From the NCBI GenBank assembly GCA_035535015.1, contig DATLQU010000066.1, forward strand, positions 1-64,000: a stretch of 64,000 nt of DNA. The letters are read 5' to 3'. Shown here piece after piece: positions 26,165 through 34,243 of the stretch. The notes under the pieces were generated by a model that was given only the letters and a program-made list of their open reading frames with translations, ran no database searches and was not told the DNA's origin. The position numbers were made by a program, and so were the translations under genes. Origin of the DNA: Palsa-661 sp035535015 (lineage in GTDB: Bacteria; Actinomycetota; Acidimicrobiia; Acidimicrobiales; UBA8190). Every line of letters starts with the position of its first letter. The stretch's first letter is position 1.

Positions 26165-27262
26165 TCAGTCCTCGGGCCAGCTCGGCGCCGGCTCGCCGTC
26201 GGCGAAGGCCTCCACCATCCGGTAGGCCTCGTCGTCGTGGTACTGCACGGGCGGCGACTTCATGAAGTAGGCCGACGGGCCGAGCAGGGGCCCGCCGATC
26301 CCGCGGTCGAGGGCGAGCTTGGCGCAACGGACGGCGTCGATGATCACGCCGGCCGAGTTGGGGGAGTCCCACACCTCGAGCTTGAGCTCCAGGTTGAGAG
26401 GGACGTCGCCGAAGTTCCGCCCCTCCATCCGGATGTAGGCCCACTTGCGGTCGTTCAGCCAGGGCACGTGGTCCGATGGCCCGATGTGGACGTCGTCGGC
26501 GCTGAGGACGTAGTTCTCCACCTGGCTGGTGACGGCCTGCGTCTTGGAGATCTTCTTCGACTCGAGCCGCTTGCGCTCGAGCATGTTCTTGAAGTCCATG
26601 TTGCCGCCGAAGTTGAGCTGGTAGGTGTGGTCGAGGGCCAGGCCACGGTCTTCGAAGAGCCGGGTGAGGACGCGGTGGACGATGGTCGATCCCACCTGGC
26701 TCTTGATGTCGTCGCCCACGATGGGGATGCCGGCGTCACGGAACTTGCGGGCCCAGGCGGGGTCGCTGGCGATGAAGACGGGGATGGCGTTGACGAAGGC
26801 CACGCCGGCGTCGAGGCAGGCTTGGGCGTAGTGCCGCTGGGCGTCCTCGGAGCCGACCGGGAGATAACTGACGAGCACGTCGGCCCGGGCGTCGCGCAGG
26901 GCCTGGGCCACGTCGACGGGCTCGGCCGGTGATTCCTCCACCGTCTCGCGGTAGTAGATCCCGAGGCCGTCGAAGGTGGGTCCCCGCTGCACGGTGACGT
27001 CGAGGTGACCGACGGGGGCGAAGCGGATGGTGTTGTTGTGACCGGAGAAGACCGCCTTGGACAGGTCCACGCCCACCTTGCTGGCGTCGACGTCGAAGGC
27101 GGCCACGAACTCGACGTCGCCCACGTGGTAGCCGCCGAGCTCGACGTGCATCAGGCCCGGCACCGTGTCCTCGGGATCAGCGTCCCGGTAGTACTCCACT
27201 CCCTGTACCAGCGAGCTGGCGCAGTTGCCCACGCCGGCGATGGCCACCCGGACAGCGCTCAT
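26165..27262 (-). CDS. ino1: Inositol-3-phosphate synthase
   Basis: Converts glucose-6-phosphate to L-myo-inositol-1-phosphate, the entry to mycothiol and phosphatidylinositol. The 365 residues match the short actinobacterial class. NAD binding is at VAIAGVGNCASSLVQGVEYY; the catalytic core includes GDDIKSQVGSTIVHR, LNFGGNMDFKNM and SKKISKTQAV with catalytic lysines. The ATG at 27260-27262 has GGAGGGAGA upstream and overlaps the padR stop (ATGA). Confidence 0.97.
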   Translation of the reverse strand: MSAVRVAIAGVGNCASSLVQGVEYYRDADPEDTVPGLMHVELGGYHVGDVEFVAAFDVDASKVGVDLSKAVFSGHNNTIRFAPVGHLDVTVQRGPTFDGLGIYYRETVEESPAEPVDVAQALRDARADVLVSYLPVGSEDAQRHYAQACLDAGVAFVNAIPVFIASDPAWARKFRDAGIPIVGDDIKSQVGSTIVHRVLTRLFEDRGLALDHTYQLNFGGNMDFKNMLERKRLESKKISKTQAVTSQVENYVLSADDVHIGPSDHVPWLNDRKWAYIRMEGRNFGDVPLNLELKLEVWDSPNSAGVIIDAVRCAKLALDRGIGGPLLGPSAYFMKSPPVQYHDDEAYRMVEAFADGEPAPSWPED

Positions 27263-28002
27263 CGAGATTCTCCCTCCATCTGTGTGATCCCCTTCATCTC
27301 TGTCCGCCATTCGGCGTGTTCCCACTCGTCGTGTTCCGTCGGTCCCGGCCCCGTCGCCCCCGTCGTCGCCGCGGCGATGACATGGGAGGCCCGCGCCCGT
27401 TCGGCATCGATCAACCGGTCGAGCCACGAAATGTCGCGTTCGGTCGACTCCGTCGTGTGCTCCACCAGAGAGCGCGCGTAAGGGTCGAGCCGGCTCCCGG
27501 CCGTGGCCGCCCGGGTCTCGGTCAGACGCTGGGCCAGCTGGGCCCGGCGGCGCTCGAGCAGTCGCAGCCGGGCCTGGGGCGGGAGGTAGCGGGCGAAGGC
27601 CAGCCGGAGGCCGAAGCTGCGGGCGTCTTCGGCGCCCGCACCCACCTCGCTGGCCAGCAGATCGGTGAACTGGCGGCGTCCTTCGTGGGTGATGCGGTAG
27701 ACCTTGCGCCCCCGGCGACCCCGGGCCGGGCTCGTGCGCCGGGCCCGCAGGGCGGCGCGTTCTCCGCTCAGTGACCCCGTCATGGGGACAGGGTCGACGG
27801 CGTCGACACCGGTCTCCTCGATGGCCTGGACGGCCCCGGCCCGCTCGAGGCGTGACAGCGCCGGGTAGAGGGAACCGAACGAGATGTTGGAGAAGAGGCC
27901 GAGTTCGTCGCGCAAACGCTTGCGGATCTCGTAGCCGTGGAGCTCCTGGTCCTCGAGCAGGCCGAGGATGGCCAGCTCAAGCACAGGGTGCCGTCCTGTC
28001 AA
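27259..28002 (-). CDS. PadR family transcriptional regulator
   Basis: The N-terminal winged helix (VLELAILGLLEDQELHGYEIRKRLRDELGLF...ISFGSLYPALSRLERAG) is followed by a low-complexity loop, KVYRITHEGRRQFTDLL and a C-terminal helical dimerisation region; 247 residues. It is coupled to ino1 by a four-base overlap. The padR-ino1 pair is conserved in Actinobacteria (Rv0047c-Rv0046c), so control of inositol synthesis is the natural inference. The inducer is unknown. Confidence 0.92.
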   Translation of the reverse strand: MTGRHPVLELAILGLLEDQELHGYEIRKRLRDELGLFSNISFGSLYPALSRLERAGAVQAIEETGVDAVDPVPMTGSLSGERAALRARRTSPARGRRGRKVYRITHEGRRQFTDLLASEVGAGAEDARSFGLRLAFARYLPPQARLRLLERRRAQLAQRLTETRAATAGSRLDPYARSLVEHTTESTERDISWLDRLIDAERARASHVIAAATTGATGPGPTEHDEWEHAEWRTEMKGITQMEGESR

Positions 28003-28051
28003 GGGCCATGATCAGAATTGTGCGGGCGTGATACATCGCTGTGACCTATCG

Positions 28052-28063
28052 TATCGATATATC
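28052..28063. promoter_or_regulatory. A+T-rich palindromes upstream of padR
   Basis: TATCGATA (28052-28059) and GATATATC (28056-28063) are overlapping palindromes in the padR-DUF5318 divergent region. They are a candidate operator for PadR autoregulation, by position only. Confidence 0.4.
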
Positions 28064-28142
28064 TCGGCCGCGGCAAGTCGCCCAAAAAAGAGGGCAATTT
28101 GTCACAGTGGAAAGCAGCCGCCCGGCGGTACCCTGGTGAGCG

Positions 28143-28580
28143 ATGAGCTTCGGGGAATCCACCTTGCGAGGGTTCCCGGTCACCGGGACCGGGGGTCGGG
28201 TCGAGTACCGCCTCGCCCGCAACGCCGTGGTGAGCGAATTCCACAAAGGCCGGTTGTCCAAGCTCGACGTGTGCGATGCGCACCCGGAGCTGATGCGTGC
28301 GGCTCGCAACGTCGGGGTGCCCCTGACCGAGGAATGCCCCATCTGCGAGGGACCACCCCTCGTCCATGTCACCTACGTCTTCGGGCCCCGGCTGCCCTCC
28401 CAGGGCCGCTGCCCGACGACACCGACGGAGTTGTCCCGGCTGTGCCGCCGGGCCGACGAAGTGGTCTGCTACGTGGTCGAGGTCTGTCCGGACTGTGCCT
28501 GGAACCATCTGGCCAGGATGTATCCGGCCGGGGGCCGGCACCGGGAGTCGGTCACGGCCGCCCGTCGTCGCAACGGCTGA
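28143..28580 (+). CDS. DUF5318 family zinc-ribbon-like protein
   Basis: The 145-residue product contains two Cys pairs, EECPICEGPPL and EVCPDCAWNHL, likely binding zinc, and the family's opening YRLARNAVVSEFHKGRLSKLDVCDAHPEL. It corresponds to Rv0049 of M. tuberculosis, also beside padR and ino1; there ponA1 follows, but no ponA1 is present here. Function unknown. The divergent gap to padR is 140 bp. Confidence 0.85.
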   Translation: MSFGESTLRGFPVTGTGGRVEYRLARNAVVSEFHKGRLSKLDVCDAHPELMRAARNVGVPLTEECPICEGPPLVHVTYVFGPRLPSQGRCPTTPTELSRLCRRADEVVCYVVEVCPDCAWNHLARMYPAGGRHRESVTAARRRNG

Positions 28581-28706
28581 CCAGGCACGGAAACGACCTC
28601 GCAGTGAGAGGGCGTCGGCCGCTCCGACGCCACGTCGCGCCCACAAGGGGCGTGCGATAGTGCACCATTGACGGACCAACCGCGGGCGAGGGCAAGGGGA
28701 ATTTCG

Positions 28707-29801
28707 ATGAGTGCAGTGCAGGCAGGGGGCGGTAAAGGGTCGGGTCAGAAACCCGGCAGCCCCGCCGGAGGCCGCCCCGCGGCCGGTGCCAAACCGTCGC
28801 CCGGAAGTCGCGGTGCCAACGGGGTCGGAAAGACCCCCGGCCGTCGCCCGGCGCCGGGCACCAAGACCAGTTCGGGCGGAGGCGCCCGTGGTGGGGCTGG
28901 TGGTGGTGGCGGCGGCAAGGGGCCGAAAGGTCCCGGTGGCTACCGGCCCGGTCAGCCGCCGGCCCGGTTCTCCGCGTCGACCCTGGCCTTTGTGGCCGTG
29001 GCCGTCGTCGTGGTCGTGGTCGTGGTCTTCGTGGTCATCAAGGTCACCGGCGGGTCGTCGCCCTCCACGGCCAAGAACGGGACCCAGGCCCCGAAGGACG
29101 TGATCGCGTCGCAGACCGTCGTCAATGACGTGACCAGCGTGCCGGCCTCGGTGGCCGAGAGTGTGGGGCTGCCGTCGACGTCGACGGTGGCGCCGCTGAC
29201 GGTGAAGACCGGGCAGCCCCCTCTGACCATCGCCGGGAAGCCCGGTGCCATCTTCATCGGTGGCGAGTTCTGTCCCCTGTGCGCCGCCGAACGGTGGGCC
29301 ATCGTGATGGCCTTCGGCAAGTTCGGAACCTTCACCAACCTGAAGGAGACGACGTCCTCGCCGTGGGACTCGGATCCGGCCACCGCCACCTTCTCCTTCC
29401 TGGGCACGCAGTACGAGAGTCCGTACATCAGCTTCAGCACGTCCGAGCACGAGAGCAACGACACCACTGGGCTCGGGACGAGGACGACGCTCGAGCCCCT
29501 GACCTCGCAGGAATCGAAGCTGTGGGCCAAGTACGACAACCCCGAGGGCTTCCCCTTCCTCGACATCGGGAACAAGTACTTCGTGCTGAACCCGAGCTAC
29601 AACCCGGCGGTGTTGAGCGGACTCGACCAGCAGGACATCGCCTCCAAGTTGAAGAATCCGAAGGACCCCGTCACCCAGGACATCGTGGGGACCTCGAACT
29701 ACATCACCGCCGCCATCTGCGCCGTCACCGGCCAGAAGCCGTCGTCGGTGTGTTCGGCCCCGGTCGTGGCCAAGGCGGCCCACGCGCTGAACGGAAGCTG
29801 A
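28707..29801 (+). CDS. DUF929 family membrane-anchored thioredoxin-fold protein
   Basis: About 85 residues of Gly/Pro/Lys-rich cytoplasmic sequence precede one span (TLAFVAVAVVVVVVVVFVVIKV). The extracytoplasmic domain contains FIGGEFCPLCAAERWAIVMAFGKFG, a CxxC centre with the DUF929 thioredoxin-like surroundings. Two further Cys lie near the C terminus (AAICAV, SVCSA). ATG 28707 is supported by AAGGGGA; TTG 28668 would add 13 residues. The adjacent VKOR suggests it is the redox partner in disulfide formation. Confidence 0.82.
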   Translation: MSAVQAGGGKGSGQKPGSPAGGRPAAGAKPSPGSRGANGVGKTPGRRPAPGTKTSSGGGARGGAGGGGGGKGPKGPGGYRPGQPPARFSASTLAFVAVAVVVVVVVVFVVIKVTGGSSPSTAKNGTQAPKDVIASQTVVNDVTSVPASVAESVGLPSTSTVAPLTVKTGQPPLTIAGKPGAIFIGGEFCPLCAAERWAIVMAFGKFGTFTNLKETTSSPWDSDPATATFSFLGTQYESPYISFSTSEHESNDTTGLGTRTTLEPLTSQESKLWAKYDNPEGFPFLDIGNKYFVLNPSYNPAVLSGLDQQDIASKLKNPKDPVTQDIVGTSNYITAAICAVTGQKPSSVCSAPVVAKAAHALNGS

Positions 29802-29813
29802 CGGGCCCGTCCC

Positions 29814-30428
29814 ATGGCCCCGAAGACCCCGGTGAGCGAATCAGGCCGACCGACCCCGGTGGCCGGACCCCCGGGCGCCACTGAGGTCGACGCTGCGCCG
29901 GTGGCCGACGACGGCGCCGGGATGGCCCCGGCGGGCGTGGGTCGCCGGGTCCGGGTCACGGCGCTCGTCCTGTCGCTTCTCGGCCTGGCCGACTCGACCT
30001 ACCTGACGATCTCGCACTTTCAGGAGAGCATCCTGAAGACGACGTGCTCGACATCGGGCGCCGTCAACTGCCTGAAGGTCACCACCAGTCCCCAGTCGGA
30101 GATCCTGCACATCCCCGTGGCCATCCTGGGCCTCGCCTTCTACGTGGCCATGACGGTGATCAACCTGCCGCCGCTGTGGAAGACGACCGACCGGCGGGTG
30201 GCCTGGCTCCGTCTGGCCATGGTGGTGAGCGGCATCGGATTCGTGCTCTATCTGATCTACGCCGAGCTGTTCCTGATCAAGGCCATCTGCGAATACTGCA
30301 CCGGCGTCCATATCGTGACGTTCGCGCTCTTCGTTCTCGTGGTGGTGACCCTGCCCGCCATGACACAGCCGTCGGGTTGGGACGACGACGGCGACTGGGA
30401 AGAGGAACCCGAGCTCTCCACCTCGTAG
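29814..30428 (+). CDS. Vitamin K epoxide reductase family protein (VKOR)
   Basis: A four- or five-span membrane protein of 204 residues with the VKOR cysteines: the outer pair in TCSTSGAVNCLKVTTS and the quinone-proximal CEYC near residue 163-166, with conserved Ser in the first loop. In Actinobacteria VKOR replaces DsbB, passing electrons from a DsbA-like partner to menaquinone. It starts 12 bp after the DUF929 gene. The tail DDDGDWEEEPE is acidic. Confidence 0.92.
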   Translation: MAPKTPVSESGRPTPVAGPPGATEVDAAPVADDGAGMAPAGVGRRVRVTALVLSLLGLADSTYLTISHFQESILKTTCSTSGAVNCLKVTTSPQSEILHIPVAILGLAFYVAMTVINLPPLWKTTDRRVAWLRLAMVVSGIGFVLYLIYAELFLIKAICEYCTGVHIVTFALFVLVVVTLPAMTQPSGWDDDGDWEEEPELSTS

Positions 30429-30432
30429 ACAC

Positions 30433-30488
30433 GGTGGCGATGGGGCTCGCCCGAACCGGTCGACCAAGCGACCTGATGGCTCCTACTC
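30433..30488 (+). ncRNA. Fluoride riboswitch (crcB motif)
   Basis: The aptamer matches the known fluoride fold element by element. A first hairpin starts GGCGATGGGGCTCGCC, the CGAACC junction follows, the second stem GGTCG/CGACC encloses ACCAAG, and the 3' strand is TGATGGCTCCTACT. It lies immediately upstream of crcB; the Shine-Dalgarno AGGAGG starts about 10 bases after the aptamer, so translation control is plausible. Confidence 0.92.
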
Positions 30489-30510
30489 ATGAGTGTGAGG
30501 AGGCCATCGA

Positions 30511-31092
30511 GTGACCCAGGCGGAACCCTGGCGGGCCGGGCCCGTCCGACGGCGGTTGGCGCAGCTGTTGGGGGCCGACGCCGGACTGCCCGTCGACCCG
30601 GATCTCGAGCCCGGCGATCCGGGCGAGCCGTCGCCGGGACACCGGCCCACCGGTCCAGTCCGGCGCACCCATCCCGGGGTGGTCCTGGCCATCGCCACGG
30701 GGGGCTTCCTCGGGGCCATGGCCCGCTACGAACTGCAGCTGGCCTGGCCCGTCCCCGCCGGTCGTTTTCCGGAGTCCACGTTCGTGATCAACAGTTCCGG
30801 TGCCTTTCTGCTCGGCTTCCTGCTCACCGTGGCCACGTCCCGGGCGCCGTCGCCGGTCTGGCGCTACGTGCGCTTGTTCGGCTGCGTCGGGGCACTCGGG
30901 GCCTGGACGACGATGTCGACGGTGGCCGTCGAGTCCGACACCCTGGTCCGTGGCGGCTCGGCCGGTCTGGCCGCCGGCTACCTGGCCGCCACCATGGCCG
31001 CCGGTGCCGCCGCCGCCGCCGCCGGGACGGCGCTGGCCCGGCTCCGCCGCCGGGACGGGCTCGACGACACCGCCGCGGTGGTCCGCCGGTGA
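30511..31092 (+). CDS. crcB1: Fluoride channel subunit CrcB/Fluc (1)
   Basis: Four-span fluoride exporter subunit, 193 residues, with a cytoplasmic N-terminal extension of about 55 residues. Family motifs are GGFLGAMARYELQ, FVINSSGAFLLGFLL with the pore asparagine, and GCVGALGAWTTMSTVAVE for the central sodium region. GTG start with AGGAGG upstream. Overlaps the second subunit by GTGA. Paired genes usually make a heterodimer. Confidence 0.94.
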   Translation: MTQAEPWRAGPVRRRLAQLLGADAGLPVDPDLEPGDPGEPSPGHRPTGPVRRTHPGVVLAIATGGFLGAMARYELQLAWPVPAGRFPESTFVINSSGAFLLGFLLTVATSRAPSPVWRYVRLFGCVGALGAWTTMSTVAVESDTLVRGGSAGLAAGYLAATMAAGAAAAAAGTALARLRRRDGLDDTAAVVRR

Positions 31093-31460
31093 CGGTGGCT
31101 CTGGCCGTGGGGCTGGCCGGGGCCGTGGGGGCGGTGGCTCGGTTCCTGACCGACGGCTTCGTCCAGGACCGCAGCTCGGGTTCGTTCCCTTTCGGCACGC
31201 TGACGGTGAACGGCGTCGGGTCGTTCGTCCTGGGTGTGGTCACCGGACTGGCCTGGTACCACGGGCTCGGCGGGCGGGCCCACGCCATCGTGGGCGTCGG
31301 GTTCTGCGGGGCCTTCACCACGTGGTCGAGCGTCAGCTGGGAGACGGTCCGGCTGGCCGAGGACGGTCTCGACCGATTGGCCCTGGTGAACATGATCGGC
31401 GCCGTGGCCACGGCCCTCGCTCTGGCCGCCCTCGGCATCGTGGTGGTGGCCGTCGTCTGA
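31089..31460 (+). CDS. crcB2: Fluoride channel subunit CrcB/Fluc (2)
   Basis: The 123-residue partner has GLAGAVGAVARFLTD, LTVNGVGSFVLGVVTG and GFCGAFTTWSSVSWE, with four hydrophobic spans. Unlike subunit 1 it keeps the TTWSS form of the phenylalanine-box/sodium motif. The GTG at 31089 is inside the crcB1 stop, so synthesis is coupled and both depend on the fluoride riboswitch. Confidence 0.93.
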   Translation: MTVALAVGLAGAVGAVARFLTDGFVQDRSSGSFPFGTLTVNGVGSFVLGVVTGLAWYHGLGGRAHAIVGVGFCGAFTTWSSVSWETVRLAEDGLDRLALVNMIGAVATALALAALGIVVVAVV

Positions 31461-31533
31461 GCGGCGGCGGCCATGAGGGCAGGCCCGGAGGCTGCCCGGG
31501 CGGGCCGGGGTGTTCTGTGCGATCCTCGGCGAC

Positions 31534-32283
31534 GTGCACCGGAGCATGCCCACCACTGCTTCAGCTGCTCCCGGGGGTCCCAACCGCTTCGCCCAGCGGC
31601 TCTTCTCCGGTCTGCCCGGCCGTTACAACCGACTGGCCGAGGTGCTGTCGTTCGGACAGAACGGGCGTTGGCGCCGGGCCATGGTCGACCACATCGTGCC
31701 GGCCTCGCCCGAACTGATCCTCGACGTGGCCACCGGTCCCGCCGGGGTGGCACTGCAGATGGCCGGTCGGACCGGGGCCCGGGTGGTGGGGGTGGACGTG
31801 ACCGAGGCCATGCTGCGCCAGGGCCGGGAGAACGTGGCCCGGGCCGGGGCGCGGATCACCTTCGCGCTCGGGCGCGGCGAACAGCTGCCCTTCGCCGACG
31901 CCACCTTCGACGCCGTCAGCTTCACCTACCTGCTGCGCTACGTGGACGATCCGGCCGCCACCATCAGGGAGTTGGCCCGGGTGGTGAAGCCCGGTGGTGT
32001 CCTGACCAACCTCGAATTCCACGTCCCGGAGAACGGCTTCTGGCGCTTCTGGTGGTGGGGCTACACACGTCTCGTGCTGCCGGTGGCGGGTTGGCTGACC
32101 GGTGGACGGGAGTGGTTCGACGTCGGCCGCTTCCTCGGGCCCAACATCTCGGCGCACTACCGGCGGTATCCGGTGCCCTGGACGGTGGAGGCCTGGCGGG
32201 CGGCCGGCCTGGTCGACGTCGGTGTCCGGACCATGAGCCTGGGTGGTGGCCTGGTGATGTGGGGGACCCGGTCGGGTGGCTGA
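31534..32283 (+). CDS. UbiE/MenG-like SAM-dependent methyltransferase
   Basis: Class I methyltransferase with RYNRLAEVLSFGQNGRWRRAMV, similar to the COQ5/UbiE opening, motif I LILDVATGPAGVAL, and FDAVSFTYLLRYVDDPAATIRELARVVKPGG. Demethylmenaquinone methylation is the best guess, though the third quarter (WRFWWWGYTRLVLP...) departs from typical MenG. Starts at GTG 31510, GTG 31534 and ATG 31546 are possible. It overlaps the next gene by 8 bp. Confidence 0.8.
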   Translation: MHRSMPTTASAAPGGPNRFAQRLFSGLPGRYNRLAEVLSFGQNGRWRRAMVDHIVPASPELILDVATGPAGVALQMAGRTGARVVGVDVTEAMLRQGRENVARAGARITFALGRGEQLPFADATFDAVSFTYLLRYVDDPAATIRELARVVKPGGVLTNLEFHVPENGFWRFWWWGYTRLVLPVAGWLTGGREWFDVGRFLGPNISAHYRRYPVPWTVEAWRAAGLVDVGVRTMSLGGGLVMWGTRSGG

Positions 32284-33010
32284 GACCGAGCGTCGCCCCG
32301 CCTATTACGCCGCCGGCCGTGGCGGCTGGCGGGACTGGTGGACGCTGCTTCATCCGCCCTACACGGCCTGGCACCTCTCCTACGTCGTGATCGGCGCCTG
32401 TCTGGCGCCGCGGGTGCAGACGTCTCGGCTGATCGTCACCGTGCTCGCCTTCTTCCTCGCCGTCGGTGTCGCCGCCCACGCCGTCGACGAGCTCCACGGC
32501 CGACCCTTGCGGACGGCGATCCCGTCGGCCGTGCTCGTCACCGTCACCGTCGGCTCCCTCGTTGGTGCTGTGGCCCTCGGCGTGATCGGGATCGGCCGGG
32601 TGGGCTTCGTCCTTCTGCCCTTCATCGTGGTGGGACCGCTCCTCGTCATGGCCTACAACGCCGAGCTCTTCGGCGGGATCGTGCACACCACGGCCGGCTT
32701 CGCCGCCGCCTGGGGCGCCTTTCCCGTCCTCACCGGATACGTGGCGCAGACGTCGACCCTGGCTCTCGCCCCCGTCCTGGCCGGTGCCGCCGCCTTCGGC
32801 CTCTCCTGCGCCCAGCGCGCCCTGAGCACGCCGGCCCGACTGGTCCGCCGGTCCACCCGTGCGGTGGAGGGATCGCTCACCCGGGCCGACGGGACCGTCG
32901 TCCCCCTCGACGACCGGACCCTGCTCGCTCCCCTCGAAGCGGCCCTGCGGGCCATGTCGTGGGCCATGGTGGCGCTGGCCGCCGCCCTGGCCGTGGCCCG
33001 CCTCACCTGA
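32276..33010 (+). CDS. Polytopic membrane protein, possibly UbiA-like
   Basis: A 244-residue protein with about six or seven hydrophobic spans. The N-terminal LLHPPYTAWHLSYVVIGACLAP and the loop AAHAVDELHGRPLRT resemble the first helix and substrate loop of UbiA-type prenyltransferases, but a clear NDxxD motif is lacking. It is coupled to the MenG-like gene, which makes a role near quinone or polyprenyl chemistry plausible. Family not certain. Confidence 0.65.
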   Translation: MAETERRPAYYAAGRGGWRDWWTLLHPPYTAWHLSYVVIGACLAPRVQTSRLIVTVLAFFLAVGVAAHAVDELHGRPLRTAIPSAVLVTVTVGSLVGAVALGVIGIGRVGFVLLPFIVVGPLLVMAYNAELFGGIVHTTAGFAAAWGAFPVLTGYVAQTSTLALAPVLAGAAAFGLSCAQRALSTPARLVRRSTRAVEGSLTRADGTVVPLDDRTLLAPLEAALRAMSWAMVALAAALAVARLT

Positions 33011-33058
33011 TCCACCCGGCCCCGCCATGGCCCGGCGGGTTCCTCAGGACGGCCGAGC

Positions 33059-34243
33059 TCAGGACCGGCAGTAGCCGTGCTGGGTGAGGAAGGCCTTGAG
33101 CGCCGCCACATAGGCCGCGCCCTGCGGTGCGGTGGGCCCCACCAGCTTTCCCCCGGCCAGCAAGCCGTTCAGGGTGGCGTAGGCGCTCGGGGCGTGACCG
33201 AGGACGCATTCGTCGGCCACCCAGGCGGCGAGCAGCCCCAGGCCGTTGGTGGCATTGGCGTTGAACGCCGTCATCCAGCGCCTGGCGTCGGTCGTCACCA
33301 GGTCCGGATTCAGCTTGGTGACGTCGACGAAGGCCCCCCCGGTGAACCGGAGCAGCCTGATGGGCAGGCCCGAGAAGGCGAACGAGGTGAATTGGTAGGC
33401 GAAGGCGTTGTCGGCGGTGACGATGAGTGGGCCGCCGTCGGTCGGTGACGTGGTGAGCGACGCCGGGGCGTTCATGGTGTTCATGTCCACCGGCGCGGCC
33501 AGACCGGTCGGAGAGACGGTGAGGGCCCGGACGACCGTGCAGCAGTGGGCGTAGCCCGTGTCCAGCCCGATCAGAAGGGTCGGCCCGGCGTCACCGGGGA
33601 AGTGGACCAAACAGAGGGCGTCGTCGTTGGGTGTCTGCGGCGTGGTGACGGCGTCGGCCGGGAGCGGGGCCAACGAGGACAGCACGACGTCACCATTGGC
33701 CTGCGCCGGGGGGGTCACGGCCTCCGTGAAGTGCGAGGCGCCCTCGGCCACGGTGACCACGGCATCGGACAGCCCCGAACCCTGTGGTGGCCCGCCGGTG
33801 GTGGCCGCCAGGGTGGCGGTGACCGGGCCCAGGCTGGTGGTGGTCGTGAACCGGGTGGCCGATCCGGTGGTCGAGAGGTCGAGGGTGTTGCAGGCCAGCG
33901 CGGGACCCGGCGACGTCGTCGGGGTCGTCGGGGTCGTCGGGGTCGTCGTGGGTGTCGTGGGCGTCATGGCCGGCGTCACCCCGTGACCGAGGGGGGTCGA
34001 CCGCAAGGCGGACAAGGGGACGGCCACCGCCGCCATCACCGCCGCCGTGGCCGCCACGGCGGCCACCAGCCGGAGCCGACGCCGACGCCGCACCAAGCCC
34101 GTGACCCGACCGGCCAGCGACGCCCCGAGGTCGAACTCGGGTGCCTGCCGGCCGAATTCCCGCCGTAGCCGATCGGCTGTCTCTTCCCGCTCAGGCTCTT
34201 CCCGCTCAGGCTCGTCGTGCTCAGGCTCGTCGTGCTCAGGCAT
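33059..34243 (-). CDS. Membrane protein paired with ECF sigma factor (putative anti-sigma)
   Basis: The 394 residues begin with acidic repeats (MPEHDEPEHDEPEREEPEREE), a short cytoplasmic helix region (ADRLRREFGRQAPEFDLGASLAGRV), one span (LVAAVAATAAVMAAVAVPLSAL) and a Thr/Pro-rich linker. A Cys-containing extracellular domain ends QHGYCRS. No HxxxCxxC zinc anti-sigma motif is visible. It overlaps the sigma gene by 8 bp, so control of that sigma factor is inferred from position and topology only. Confidence 0.75.
   Translation of the reverse strand: MPEHDEPEHDEPEREEPEREETADRLRREFGRQAPEFDLGASLAGRVTGLVRRRRRLRLVAAVAATAAVMAAVAVPLSALRSTPLGHGVTPAMTPTTPTTTPTTPTTPTTSPGPALACNTLDLSTTGSATRFTTTTSLGPVTATLAATTGGPPQGSGLSDAVVTVAEGASHFTEAVTPPAQANGDVVLSSLAPLPADAVTTPQTPNDDALCLVHFPGDAGPTLLIGLDTGYAHCCTVVRALTVSPTGLAAPVDMNTMNAPASLTTSPTDGGPLIVTADNAFAYQFTSFAFSGLPIRLLRFTGGAFVDVTKLNPDLVTTDARRWMTAFNANATNGLGLLAAWVADECVLGHAPSAYATLNGLLAGGKLVGPTAPQGAAYVAALKAFLTQHGYCRS
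34189..34243. repeat. 15-bp tandem repeat at the start of the putative anti-sigma gene
   Basis: Three full units (GCTCAGGCTCTTCCC, then GCTCAGGCTCGTCGT twice) plus a partial one encode the EPEHD/EPERE repeats at the N terminus. The last partial unit contains the start codon. Confidence 0.85.

Noticed and set aside
27999..29783. 594-residue minus-strand ORF across the DUF5318 and DUF929 genes
   Set aside because: Antisense to two recognisable genes and lacking any motif.
33901..33965. Short GTCGTCGGG repeats as a possible CRISPR or regulatory array
   Set aside because: They are trinucleotide-like coding repeats for a Thr/Pro linker in the putative anti-sigma protein, without spacers.
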